Positions 1-7,518 of a DNA stretch of 64,000 bases are shown one piece after another. The notes under the pieces were generated by a model that worked only from the letters and a program-made list of their open reading frames with translations, did no database searches and was not told the DNA's origin. The position numbers and the translations under genes are program-made. The stretch is from Tolypothrix tenuis PCC 7101 (GTDB lineage: Bacteria > Cyanobacteriota > Cyanobacteriia > Cyanobacteriales > Nostocaceae), in assembly GCF_002368295.1 (NCBI RefSeq), contig NZ_AP018248.1:6933979-6997978 (forward strand), written 5' to 3'. Each line of letters starts with the position of its first letter. Position 1 is the stretch's first letter.

Positions 1-171
1 GGCAGCACTAATCATACTTACCCCAATCCGGTCTTTTACTGATGCCGATGGGTTCATACTTTCTAATTTCACTACAATTCGTGCCACGCAACCTTCTGCT
101 TGAGGAATACGATTCAACTGCACTAAGGGTGTACGGCCGACGAGTTCTGTTATGTTAGTAGCAATTCGCAT
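1..171 (-). CDS. cysK: Cysteine synthase (O-acetylserine sulfhydrylase), N-terminal part only
   Basis: The first 57 codons of a PLP-dependent cysteine synthase; the rest lies beyond the window edge. The visible N-terminus reads MRIATNITELVGRTPLVQLN and then PSASVKDRIG at residues 41-50, the signature in which Lys46 forms the Schiff base with PLP. The family converts O-acetylserine and sulfide to cysteine in the cytoplasm. The ATG at 171 is the natural family start. The divergent spacing is not shared: the Rrf2-type regulator gene lies upstream on the same strand, ending at 263, about 90 bases away, which suggests a regulator of sulfur or cysteine metabolism (inference). Several cysK paralogues are usual in cyanobacteria, so the exact paralogue is unknown. 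Confidence 0.93.
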   Translation of the reverse strand, partial: MRIATNITELVGRTPLVQLNRIPQAEGCVARIVVKLESMNPSASVKDRIGVSMISAA

Positions 172-262
172 AATTAGTTTTTATCCTTAGTTTATTAGTC
201 AAGGGTCAAGGGTCAACAGTCAAGAGCGATGTTTCTTTTAACTTCTGAGTTTCAATTGTTGA

Positions 263-700
263 CTAAATGTAGTACATGATATCCAACTGCCGCCGAGAAT
301 CTCTTTTTTCGCAAAGATCCTGAAGCGTGTAGTTTTGAAACACTGAGTTTGCCGCCTGACAAGCTTCTTGCCAGATTTCTTCCACAACAAAACTGTCTAC
401 AGTTCTGGGTTTGATGTCATCTTGATCGGTTCGCACATCTAACCCTTCTAAGCACTCCAAAACCTCAAAGATGCTAATTCTCCTTGGTTCTCGTGCTAAG
501 AGATAGCCACCTTTAGACCCTCGCTGACTTTTGATTATACCTCCGCGCCTTAAGGTTGCTAACAGCTGTTCCAGATAGCGATCGGGGATGTTTTGTTGTG
601 CTGCAATCTGTCGAATTTGCATCGGTTCACCGCTTTGATAATGAGTTGCCATTTCTAATAAGGCAAGAATTGCGTATTCAGACTTACAAGATATTTCCAC
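263..700 (-). CDS. Rrf2-family transcriptional regulator
   Basis: A 145-residue winged helix-turn-helix regulator of the Rrf2 family. It shows the N-terminal helix CKSEYAILALLEMA, the helix-turn-helix around IRQIAAQQNIPDRYLEQLL, and the wing segment SQRGSKGGYLLAREP that contacts the minor groove. The IscR-type triple-cysteine Fe-S cluster motif is not present: only two scattered cysteines occur in the C-terminal half, so this resembles cluster-free CymR-like members. It sits directly upstream of cysK on the same strand, which fits control of cysteine synthesis (inference). A GTG at 700 gives the usual N-terminal length; a TTG three codons earlier is also open but less likely. No clear ribosome binding site is visible. 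Confidence 0.88.
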   Translation of the reverse strand: MEISCKSEYAILALLEMATHYQSGEPMQIRQIAAQQNIPDRYLEQLLATLRRGGIIKSQRGSKGGYLLAREPRRISIFEVLECLEGLDVRTDQDDIKPRTVDSFVVEEIWQEACQAANSVFQNYTLQDLCEKRDSRRQLDIMYYI

Positions 701-814
701 AAGCAGCAATTAAGAATGAAGAATAAAGTATGAAGGATCAAGATTTTTCATACTTCATACTTTTCTTAGTATACTCCGGTTACTCACTGGTGTTTGTGTG
801 CCACTGCTACTGAA

Positions 815-843
815 AATAAAAAACCCCACCAAAAGGTGGGGGA
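815..843 (-). terminator. Rho-independent terminator of the porin gene
   Basis: Seven-base-pair GC stem CCCCACC/GGTGGGG (824-830 with 835-841) around an AAAA/TTTT loop. Read on the minus strand it is followed by a run of six T. It lies 51 bases past the stop codon of the porin gene and in the right orientation to end its transcript. Confidence 0.85.
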
Positions 844-893
844 TAATCGAGTTTCGATTTTATTGGTTTAATTATTGACCCTGGAGCCAGCTT

Positions 894-2678
894 CTAGAAG
901 GTAAAGGTGGTTCTGAGTGTACCGATGAATGCATTTTCTTCGGCATTGTTTTGTCCAGGAGCTCTCAACCAGATAACACCAGGTGTAACGGAGATATTAT
1001 CAGATACACGATATTTGTAGAAACCTTCAACGTGGATTGGTGCATTACCACCACTGTATCCACCAGGTGTTACACGGTTACGTGCATAAGGTTCAGCACC
1101 TGCGAAAATACCCAATACGTTACCTCTCTTACCAAAGTCAGGTAGAGCTATACCACCACCATAACTCCAAGCCTCAAAGTCGTCTCCAGCACCTACGCCA
1201 TTAACATCGTGGTAAGTGACGAAGCCGCTCAGTGACAAGTTGTTACTGGGTCTAAATGCTGCAGAAACGCCATAAGAGTTACTGTTAGCTGCGGTTTGTA
1301 CAAGCGTGTTGCCGAGATAGTTGGCTTGACCAGTACCAACAACACCACCTGTTAGACCATTGTTGCCATTCAGACCAGCACCAGAATCAAATAGGGCAGT
1401 ACCAGCAGCATGATAACCGTGGACATAGGTAGCAGCCAATGCCAAGCGATCGCCTACTGCAAAGTTCAACTGTCCTAAAGCAGCATAGCTACCATTGAAT
1501 AAACCTGTATTGTTACCAGGGTTATTGGCATCTGAAGCTAAGTAACCTAAGGTAATGGAGCTGGGCTTAAATATACTGCCACCGCTGCTAAAGGGTAGAT
1601 TAACCGCGATACCAGCACCACCACCAATCCGATAGATGGGGCTTTCAGAAGCAAAGGTAGTTAAAGCTCCGTTACCACCGTCATCTCCATCATGGAAATA
1701 AGGATTGTTAACAGCCGCATAGTGGTCATGACGACCGCCACTAGCAGCAAGATAAACTTGAGCTGGCCCAATGGGAGCTTCATAGGTTAATCTATCAATT
1801 CTCACACCATTATTACCAGTGCTACCAACTTGATAGGTTTGAGTTCCTTCTCTGGTACCATTCAGTGGGGTATTCAGAATAGTATTAGCTTGGTCTCTCA
1901 AGGAGAAAGCGGAAGCATTACCAGCAGCTAGACGAGTTGTTAACTTGTCTCTACCAGTGAAGCTGGTTTCCAACGCTAAACGAACTCTGTCTTGGAATAC
2001 AGTATTGTTAGCATCACCTGTTCTGCCACCAAAAGCATCGCTCACAGCAAAAATAGCTTCACCGACTAGCTTGGTGGTAGTGGAGAACTGATTGGCTTCC
2101 AATTCAGCAGTACGTGCTTCTAAAGAATCAACGCGACCGCGTAAGGTTGCTAGTTCTGCAGAAAATTCTTCTTGTAACCTTTGTAAGGTGGCTAAATCTT
2201 GCTTGGTTACCAAATCAGCTGTTGCTGTGGCAATCAATTCGTTAACACGGTCTAAACAAGCATTCAAACCAGCCGCAAATTCATAACGGGTTAAAGCACG
2301 GTTACCGCGATAAGTACCATTTGGATAACCTGCGATACAACCATAGCGCTCAACCAACGATTGCAATGCTTGGAAAGCCCAGTCAGTTGGTTGCACATCG
2401 GAGAATTGTGAAACCGATGTCACTTGAGCTTGAGAGTTACTGCTACCTTCTTTGCTGTAGCGGTTAACTTGATCTAAAACTTTGGCATCATCGCTGCTTG
2501 GGGCAGCTTGCGCGATGATTTCTGCTGCCTTGGGAGCGATTTCAACTGCTGCTTGTTTATCAGCTGCAGATACTTCTTTTGTAGTATTGGGAGCTGCCAT
2601 TGCTGATGCTGAAACTAGCAGCGTTGCTCCTAAAACTGCTGGACTGACGACCAGGGATTTCCATAATATATGAGACAT
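894..2678 (-). CDS. SLH-domain OprB-family porin (SomA/B-like outer membrane porin)
   Basis: A 594-residue outer-membrane porin. In order: signal peptide 1-28 ending in SASAMA; Ala-rich linker; one SLH domain at about 92-145 (FSDVQPTDWAFQALQSLVER then YPNGTYRGNRALTRYEFAAG), which in this family anchors the protein to peptidoglycan; a coiled coil at about 155-195; and a beta-barrel carbohydrate-selective OprB domain to the C-terminal FTF, a typical terminal aromatic for BAM recognition. Such porins are the main solute channels of cyanobacterial outer membranes. The start is fixed by AGGAG at 2689-2693, ten bases before ATG at 2678; an upstream TTG would add 16 residues before the signal peptide and is rejected. 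Monocistronic, with its own terminator. Confidence 0.93.
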   Translation of the reverse strand: MSHILWKSLVVSPAVLGATLLVSASAMAAPNTTKEVSAADKQAAVEIAPKAAEIIAQAAPSSDDAKVLDQVNRYSKEGSSNSQAQVTSVSQFSDVQPTDWAFQALQSLVERYGCIAGYPNGTYRGNRALTRYEFAAGLNACLDRVNELIATATADLVTKQDLATLQRLQEEFSAELATLRGRVDSLEARTAELEANQFSTTTKLVGEAIFAVSDAFGGRTGDANNTVFQDRVRLALETSFTGRDKLTTRLAAGNASAFSLRDQANTILNTPLNGTREGTQTYQVGSTGNNGVRIDRLTYEAPIGPAQVYLAASGGRHDHYAAVNNPYFHDGDDGGNGALTTFASESPIYRIGGGAGIAVNLPFSSGGSIFKPSSITLGYLASDANNPGNNTGLFNGSYAALGQLNFAVGDRLALAATYVHGYHAAGTALFDSGAGLNGNNGLTGGVVGTGQANYLGNTLVQTAANSNSYGVSAAFRPSNNLSLSGFVTYHDVNGVGAGDDFEAWSYGGGIALPDFGKRGNVLGIFAGAEPYARNRVTPGGYSGGNAPIHVEGFYKYRVSDNISVTPGVIWLRAPGQNNAEENAFIGTLRTTFTF

Positions 2679-3082
2679 TTTGTCTTTTCTCCTCACACCT
2701 TGTATAGATAATTGTTTTCGTTGCACCTAATTCTCAAACATGCGACATCTCGTTAGGGCCTTTCGATGAGGCATAGTTGCCACTACTACAATTCTAGTTT
2801 TTGCAAAGCTAATCACCGATTAACTTGATGTTAAATATTGATGGAATTAACTTATGCAAAAACACACCTTTATAGCATATCATTATAAAACATCTCAGGC
2901 AGATGACAACATCACAGCGATCGCCAAAACAACTGTCACACCCTTAACCTAATATATTTCTTCTGGGAGTAGCTTTAGAGAATTTACTAAATTCCTATTT
3001 ACTTAAGTAGTAAGTATGAACTACGTACACCAGAATGCATAAAAATTAGTTTTTCCGCTTCTGCCTCCAGTATTTTTTCAGG
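2679..3082. other. Intergenic region upstream of the porin gene
   Basis: About 400 bases between the porin start and the end of the pterin dehydratase gene. It is A+T rich and should hold the porin promoter and a long 5' leader. I see no convincing coding frame, tRNA or long inverted repeat. Confidence 0.5.
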
Positions 3083-3364
3083 TCAGTTAATTTGGGAAAT
3101 TACCTCTGCTAGATGAAAATCTTTTGGTGTTAAACCACCTGAGTCATGTGTGGTTAATTGGATTTTCACTTTGTTATAGGAAATCTCTATATCAGGATGA
3201 TGTCCTGCGGACTCAGAAGGTTCCACTAATTTGTTAACAAACTCAATTGCTTGAATAAAATCTTTAAAAGTACGCGTAGTCTTTAATTTAGATCCTTCAA
3301 CAGTCCAGCCTGAAAGCCCACTTACTTTTTCTTGAATTTCCGTCTGCGTGAGTAGCTGCGCCAT
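3083..3364 (-). CDS. phhB: Pterin-4-alpha-carbinolamine dehydratase (PCD/DCoH family)
   Basis: A 93-residue protein matching the whole length of the family that dehydrates 4a-hydroxytetrahydrobiopterin during pterin recycling. The active-site signature is intact: AGHHPDIEISYNKVKIQL with His55 and His56, and TTHDSGGLTPKD with His73. The start at ATG 3364 is supported by GAGGAG six bases upstream; a TTG two codons earlier is not needed. Cyanobacteria often carry this gene without a phenylalanine hydroxylase, where its physiological role is less clear. It lies about 140 bases downstream of the terminator of the structured RNA candidate, so that RNA could act as its leader (inference). Confidence 0.92.
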   Translation of the reverse strand: MAQLLTQTEIQEKVSGLSGWTVEGSKLKTTRTFKDFIQAIEFVNKLVEPSESAGHHPDIEISYNKVKIQLTTHDSGGLTPKDFHLAEVISQIN

Positions 3365-3499
3365 ATTCAACTCCTCTTGTTGTAATATTAGTTACTTTTT
3401 AGCTTTCAGGGTGCTACTAGTATTTGTACTGCATCTATTATGAAGATTGCATAGATGCTGATTTTATGTTTTAAGTAAATACTTTTGTTATTAGCCACC

Positions 3500-3550
3500 T
3501 CCAAAAACTATCCGCTCTGATTTAGATCGGATAATCTAAGTCAGAGCGGT
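3500..3550 (-). terminator. Terminator ending the structured RNA candidate
   Basis: CCGCTCTGA (3549-3541) pairs with TCAGAGCGG (3520-3512), extended inside by CTTAGAT/ATCTAAA pairing, and is followed by TAGTTTTT on the minus strand. It is long and stable. It lies upstream of the pterin dehydratase gene, so it could act as an attenuator or as the 3' end of an independent RNA. Confidence 0.75.
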
Positions 3551-3803
3551 CTAGTCGGGTCTTCAGGTTGCAACCAGACTGCCGGAAGGAACTCCGTGCA
3601 TCAGCCTAGCTACTTGAGCTACACTTAGTATCTCTAAGAGAACTAAGGCTAACTTTTAGAGAACAGCCCCGGCGCACAGCCGGCTAACTGCAACCTGATG
3701 ACCCATGCGTTTACTACTTTCTATCATGGGCATCACCTCCTTGTTGCCTAAGCGGTCTTAGTCTCAATAAGGCAGAGTATCTTTACTCCGGGTTTAGAAC
3801 CTT
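3501..3803 (-). ncRNA. Candidate structured RNA or attenuator leader, family not recognised
   Basis: Minus-strand block with far more structure than the neighbouring intergenic DNA. A TATATT box lies at about 3808-3814. Then follow a hairpin at about 3772-3791, GGCA/TGCC (3748-3745 with 3734-3731) displaying AGGAGGTGA in its loop, CCCATG/CATGGG (3730-3725 with 3708-3703), a GC hairpin AGCCGGC/GCCGGGGCT, CTTAGT/ACTAAG, and a closing helix GGGTCATCAGGTTGCA (3706-3691) with TGCAACCTGAAGACCC that has one A-A mismatch. The GGG is used by both the CATGGG hairpin and the closing helix, so the two exclude each other. The block ends in a terminator. It could be a riboswitch or attenuator for the downstream gene, or a stand-alone sRNA. 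Confidence 0.5.
3656..3727 (-). CDS. Possible 23-residue leader peptide inside the RNA candidate
   Basis: An ATG preceded by the near-perfect ribosome binding site AAGGAGGTGATGCCC opens a 23-codon frame, MIESSKRMGHQVAVSRLCAG then AVL and TAA. Such strong complementarity to 16S rRNA is unusual here; most genes in this window have weak or no site. The start codon sits inside the CCCATG/CATGGG hairpin, so ribosome loading and folding would compete. An ATG two codons earlier is in frame as well. I do not recognise the peptide. It may be a sensing leader peptide, or the purine-rich loop may simply be structural. Confidence 0.35.
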   Translation of the reverse strand: MIESSKRMGHQVAVSRLCAGAVL

Positions 3804-3843
3804 TACTAAATATAGCACATAAATTTTCTCTAATTCACCAACT

Positions 3844-3988
3844 GGGGGCTTCCAACTAAAAAAAGATACTATCGCTGAGTTTGAGGAGGAGGCATGAATG
3901 AAACGCGATTACTCGCGTCTCAACCAGCAGGGGGGAAAAAGAAAATGTTCTCGGAGTATATTGGAGAATTTATTTTCTGGCAGTTCCC
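3844..3988. repeat. Dispersed repeat family E, copy 3
   Basis: Starts GGGGGCTTCCAACTAAAAAA and ends with AATTTATTTTCTGGCAGTTCCC, the same inverted-end layout as the copies at about 14492 and 49214. The short word CCAACT or CAACT is found on both sides, compatible with a small target duplication. The interior differs from the other copies and has no coding capacity. Confidence 0.45.
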
Positions 3989-3995
3989 AACTAGA

Positions 3996-4033
3996 TAAAA
4001 AAATCCCCCGTCCAAAATGGTCGAGGGATTTTC
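3996..4033 (-). terminator. Terminator of psbD
   Basis: Minus-strand stem AAATCCCTCG-CC/GG-CGGGGGATTT with one G-U pair and a small internal mismatch around the loop ATTTT, followed by seven T. It lies 51 bases beyond the psbD stop, so psbD is transcribed alone. Confidence 0.85.
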
Positions 4034-4084
4034 AAACCTAGAGAATGATGAATGTTAAAGGTCAATCAACTCTTGATGAGCTAA

Positions 4085-5140
4085 TTAGAGAGCATTACCA
4101 CGAGGTAGCACTTCTTCAGGGAAGACAAATTGTTCGTGGGGCTGATCTTGAGGAGCCATCCAAGCGCGGATACCCTCGTTCAGCAAAATGTTTTTGGTAT
4201 AGAATGTTTCAAATTCTGGGTCTTCAGCCGCCCGCAATTCCTGCGATACGAAGTCGTAAGCCCGCAGGTTGAGAGCGATACCGACGATACCCACTGCTGC
4301 CATCCACAGACCTGTGACTGGCACAAACAGCATGAAGAAGTGTAACCAGCGTTTGTTGGAGAAGGCAATCCCGAAAATCTGTGACCAGAAACGGTTTGCA
4401 GTCACCATTGAGTAGGTTTCTTCTGATTGGGTGGGATTGAAGGCGCGGAAGGTGTTCGCAGCTTCACCGTCTTCAAACAGTGTATTTTCCACTGTGGCAC
4501 CGTGAATCGCACACAGCAATGCACCACCCAATACACCTGCTACTCCCATCATGTGGAAGGGGTTGAGGGTGAAGTTATGGAATCCTTGTACAAATAGGAT
4601 GAAGCGGAAAATTCCTGCTACGCCAAAGCTGGGTGCAAAGAACCAGCTCGATTGTCCCAAGGGGTACATCAAGAACACGCTGACAAATACTGCAATTGGT
4701 GCAGAGAATGCCAAGGCGTTATAGGGGCGGATTCCTACTAGACGAGCAATTTCAAACTGCCGCAACATGAAGCCAATTAATCCAAAGGCTCCGTGTAGCG
4801 CCACGAATGTCCATAACCCCCCTAGTTGACACCAACGGGTGAAGTCTCCTTGCGCTTCTGGCCCCCACAGCAGCAGGAGGGAATGTCCCAAACTATCGGC
4901 TGGGGTGGATACAGCTACTGTGATAAAGTTACAGCCTTCTAAATAAGAAGATGCTAAACCGTGGGTGTACCATGACGTGACGAAGGTTGTGCCTGTGAGC
5001 CAACCGCCTAGTGCCAGGAAAGCGCAGGGGAATAATAGTATCCCTGACCAACCTACGAATACAAAGCGATCGCGCTTCAACCAGTCGTCTAGAACGTCAA
5101 ACCACCCTCTACTGGGGGCGCGCCCAACTGCGATGGTCAT
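4085..5140 (-). CDS. psbD: Photosystem II D2 protein
   Basis: Full-length 351-residue D2 reaction-centre protein of the thylakoid membrane, binding P680 chlorophyll, pheophytin, QA and non-haem iron. It begins MTIAVGRAPSRGWFDVLDDW and ends EVLPRGNAL. Five transmembrane helices and the key residues are visible: Tyr159 (TyrD), His188 (its hydrogen-bond partner) and His196 (PD2 ligand in NPFHMMGVAG). Position 190, in GFHNFTLNPFH, is Phe where the usual D2 motif has Trp (Trp191 in standard numbering). No psbC overlaps its 3' end: a terminator and unrelated DNA follow, so this is a stand-alone copy, with a psbDC copy expected elsewhere. GGAG lies ten bases upstream of the ATG. Confidence 0.97.
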   Translation of the reverse strand: MTIAVGRAPSRGWFDVLDDWLKRDRFVFVGWSGILLFPCAFLALGGWLTGTTFVTSWYTHGLASSYLEGCNFITVAVSTPADSLGHSLLLLWGPEAQGDFTRWCQLGGLWTFVALHGAFGLIGFMLRQFEIARLVGIRPYNALAFSAPIAVFVSVFLMYPLGQSSWFFAPSFGVAGIFRFILFVQGFHNFTLNPFHMMGVAGVLGGALLCAIHGATVENTLFEDGEAANTFRAFNPTQSEETYSMVTANRFWSQIFGIAFSNKRWLHFFMLFVPVTGLWMAAVGIVGIALNLRAYDFVSQELRAAEDPEFETFYTKNILLNEGIRAWMAPQDQPHEQFVFPEEVLPRGNAL

Positions 5141-5181
5141 GAGAATAAATCTCCAAAATGTTTATAAGTACGGGTTTTTAC

Positions 5182-5216
5182 TTCTGTATTATAGATCGCT
5201 AAGATTTAGCTCTCTA
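5182..5216 (-). promoter_or_regulatory. Sigma-70-type promoter of psbD
   Basis: On the minus strand TATAAT lies at 5193-5188, and TAGAGA (four of six matches to TTGACA) at 5216-5211, separated by 17 bases. Transcription would start near 5181, giving a leader of about 40 bases with the ribosome binding site GGAG. Confidence 0.55.
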
Positions 5217-5343
5217 TGAACAGAAAGTGAACTGGCTTTTGTTTCCAGTTTACAATTTTTTACTGTCTCTAATTATGTTAGGTGCAAATCTCTAATATTT
5301 CCAGGTATATTTAAATTTTTTTTAAGATTTGTATATATTTATG

Positions 5344-5475
5344 GGAAAGGGGCATAGGGCATGGGGGATTGGGTAATAGGTAATTGGTAATTGGTAATTG
5401 GATTTCCCCCTAATTTCCCTTATCCTCAGTCTCTTATCCCCTTGCCCCCTGCTCCCTGCCCCTTTTCCCTCCACC
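5344..5475. repeat. Heptanucleotide tandem repeat cluster
   Basis: Tandem GTAATTG units on the left are followed by degenerate CCCTTGCCCCCTGCTCCCTG runs. This is the short tandemly repeated repetitive DNA typical of Nostocales. It fills the space between the psbD promoter and the UPF0367 gene. No gene is seen in it. Confidence 0.8.
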
Positions 5476-5541
5476 GCCCTACACCAGTAATCAAGCAGCT
5501 AGCGCTAGAATGAGTGCTACAGTTAAATTGATTAATGCTAA

Positions 5542-5814
5542 ATGTTTACCATCGACTTAACCGTCAGAAATACGGCTTTCCCAGTATCGGTACAACGTAA
5601 GTCAGCAGAGGATGCTGAGGCTGTCTATCAACTGATTTTGGCAGCGATGCGGTCTGGTAACCCGGACATTGTGGAACTAAAGTGTGAAGGCAAGACAGAG
5701 AAAAAAATTGCTGTTCGTGCTAGTGAAATTTCTGGGGTACAGATTATGCAAAAAGATGGTGTTACCACTAGCAGTGGTAGGCCACCTGGATTTGTTTCCC
5801 TGACTGCTGAGTAA
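5542..5814 (+). CDS. UPF0367 family protein
   Basis: A 90-residue conserved cyanobacterial and plastid protein, recognised by the opening MFTIDLTVRNTAFPVSVQRK, the middle EKKIAVRASEISGVQI and the ending SGRPPGFVSL. No function is established. No signal peptide or membrane segment is seen. The next gene, an ABC ATPase, begins 13 bases after its stop, so the two are very likely co-transcribed. Confidence 0.88.
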   Translation: MFTIDLTVRNTAFPVSVQRKSAEDAEAVYQLILAAMRSGNPDIVELKCEGKTEKKIAVRASEISGVQIMQKDGVTTSSGRPPGFVSLTAE

Positions 5815-5827
5815 GCAGGTTATCTAA

Positions 5828-6505
5828 ATGGCGGAAGCGGGAATTAAAGTTAAGGATTTACACTTTAGTTGGCCAAGTGGGCAGAAAGCCATTAAATCTT
5901 GCTCTCTAGAAGTCCCTAGAGGCGAATTTTGGATGCTTCTGGGTACAAATGGCAGTGGTAAATCAACGCTACTAAGATTGTTAGCAGGATTATTAGCTCC
6001 CACATCAGGAGAAATTGGTGTGTTGCATCCCGTGGGCTTTGTGTTTCAAAATCCCGATCATCAACTGGTAATGCCCACAGTTGGTGCAGATGTGGCTTTT
6101 GGATTAGTCGAAGAAAAATTGCCCCCTGCAGCAGTTAGAGCCAGAGTAGAGGAGGCTTTAGGGGCTGTGAATTTACACACCCTACAACGTCGCCCTATAT
6201 ATGCTTTGAGTGGTGGACAGAAACAGCGAGTGGCAATTGCTGGTGCGATCGCACGTCGCTGTGAAATCTTACTATTAGATGAACCCACTGCCCTCTTAGA
6301 TCCAGATAGCCAACTAGATTTAGTGGCTGGTGTCCGTAACCTTGTCAAAAGTCGTGGTATTACAGCGCTGTGGGTAACCCATCGCTTAGATGAGTTGAAT
6401 TATTGTGACGGTGCTTTCTTATTAGAAAATGGTTTGCTTGTAGATCAAGGTGAACCCCTGCGCCTCAAACAGCGTTTGATGGAAGTACACAAAGAAGTGT
6501 CATAA
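5828..6505 (+). CDS. ABC transporter ATP-binding protein, CbiO/EcfA type
   Basis: A 225-residue single nucleotide-binding domain. Walker A GTNGSGKST at 39-47, Q-loop FQNPDHQL at about 73-80 (the motif typical of energy-coupling-factor ATPases), signature LSGGQKQRVAIAGA at 127-140 and Walker B LLLDEPT at 148-154 followed by the H-loop TH. The FQNPD motif places it with CbiO/EcfA proteins that power vitamin or metal uptake through a membrane T-component, which is not encoded nearby. It forms an operon with the UPF0367 gene; a terminator follows about 70 bases after the stop. Confidence 0.9.
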   Translation: MAEAGIKVKDLHFSWPSGQKAIKSCSLEVPRGEFWMLLGTNGSGKSTLLRLLAGLLAPTSGEIGVLHPVGFVFQNPDHQLVMPTVGADVAFGLVEEKLPPAAVRARVEEALGAVNLHTLQRRPIYALSGGQKQRVAIAGAIARRCEILLLDEPTALLDPDSQLDLVAGVRNLVKSRGITALWVTHRLDELNYCDGAFLLENGLLVDQGEPLRLKQRLMEVHKEVS

Positions 6506-6572
6506 AATCACAATTTCTTTGCTAGTTCTTTGTCCGCATCTCACAATTCAACAAAATAACTTCAACAACTGC

Positions 6573-6606
6573 AACGCGCCTGTGAAAGGCGCGTTTTCAA
6601 TTTTTA
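6573..6606 (+). terminator. Terminator after the ECF-type ATPase gene
   Basis: Nine-base-pair stem AACGCGCCT/AGGCGCGTT (6573-6581 with 6587-6595) around the loop GTGAA, followed by TTCAATTTTT. Confidence 0.8.
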
Positions 6607-6722
6607 GCTGTATTTTTAAACAACTTTTGTGTTCTGTAACATAGTGTGACAAGCGGTGCTTCAATTACTATATAAAGTTATGAACGAATCTTGTCAACTC
6701 TAGATAATTGTGATTAAAAACC

Positions 6723-7274
6723 ATGCCCCGTTCCTTAACCCAAGCCGTTTTGTTAGTAGACGGCTACAACATAATTGGCGCTTGGCCTTGTTTGAAAAAA
6801 ACTCGTGATAATTCAGGACTTGAAGCTGCACGAGTTGAATTAGTGGAAACGATGACTAGTTATAGTTCGTTTCAAGGTTACGATACTCAAATCGTTTTTG
6901 ATGCCCAATATCAAAATACCTGTAGTAACAAAGAAGTTATTACAGAGCTATTATCAGTTCACTATACTGATTTTGGGCAAACAGCAGATACCTATATTGA
7001 AAAACTCTGTGCGTCTTTACGCTACCAAATAATTCAGTCGCGAATTTCTCGCGTGATTGTCGCTACGTCAGATCGGGCACAGCAGCTGATGGTACAGGGG
7101 TATGGTGCTGAATGGTTGTCTGCACAACAACTATGTGGCGAAGTAGAAACTACTGTTTGCCGGATGCGACATAAGTATCAATCACGCAAACAATCTAAAA
7201 GCAGATTTTTGGCTAACGCCATTGATGCTAAGTCTCGGGAGCGTTTGGTAGAACTGCGAATGGGATTGAAGTAG
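6723..7274 (+). CDS. NYN domain protein, YacP/Rae1-like ribonuclease
   Basis: A 183-residue PIN-like NYN-domain protein. The hallmark LLVDGYNIIGAWP at 10-22 holds the conserved Asp13; a second acidic segment IVFDAQYQ and the later Thr-Ser-Asp of VIVATSDRAQQ complete a likely metal-binding site. Members such as Bacillus Rae1 (YacP) cut mRNA in the ribosomal A-site. The C-terminal half is rich in basic residues, consistent with RNA binding. It is a single gene with TATATAAA upstream at about 6670 and is followed by tRNA-Asn on the same strand. Confidence 0.85.
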   Translation: MPRSLTQAVLLVDGYNIIGAWPCLKKTRDNSGLEAARVELVETMTSYSSFQGYDTQIVFDAQYQNTCSNKEVITELLSVHYTDFGQTADTYIEKLCASLRYQIIQSRISRVIVATSDRAQQLMVQGYGAEWLSAQQLCGEVETTVCRMRHKYQSRKQSKSRFLANAIDAKSRERLVELRMGLK

Positions 7275-7423
7275 ATCGATATTTTGAATCTGTGAAATCT
7301 CTGCTTTAAATCCAGAGCCTATTTGGACTGCAAAAATTACCCAGTTTTAGGCATTTAAAAAAAAATTGGCCCAGGTACTTGCCAAATATTATTTTTACCT
7401 TTAAGATTAAAAACTGTGAGCAA

Positions 7424-7495
<72 letters not shown>

Positions 7496-7518
7496 TTAAA
7501 AAGGATAAAAGGTGAAGA

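Noticed and set aside
3501..3803. M-box (ykoK) magnesium riboswitch, tRNA-Leu group I intron, tmRNA or 6S RNA
   Set aside because: Words such as GATGCCC, ACGCATGGGTCATCAG and GCTAGGCTGATGC recall the M-box, but its strict core (GTTAGGTGAGGCTCCT and GACGCCAATGGGT) is not present and no Mg transporter follows. The intron core and tmRNA tag sequences are absent.
4085..5140. psbA (D1) identification
   Set aside because: The start MTIAVGRAPSRGWFDVLDDW and the C-terminus EVLPRGNAL are D2, not D1.
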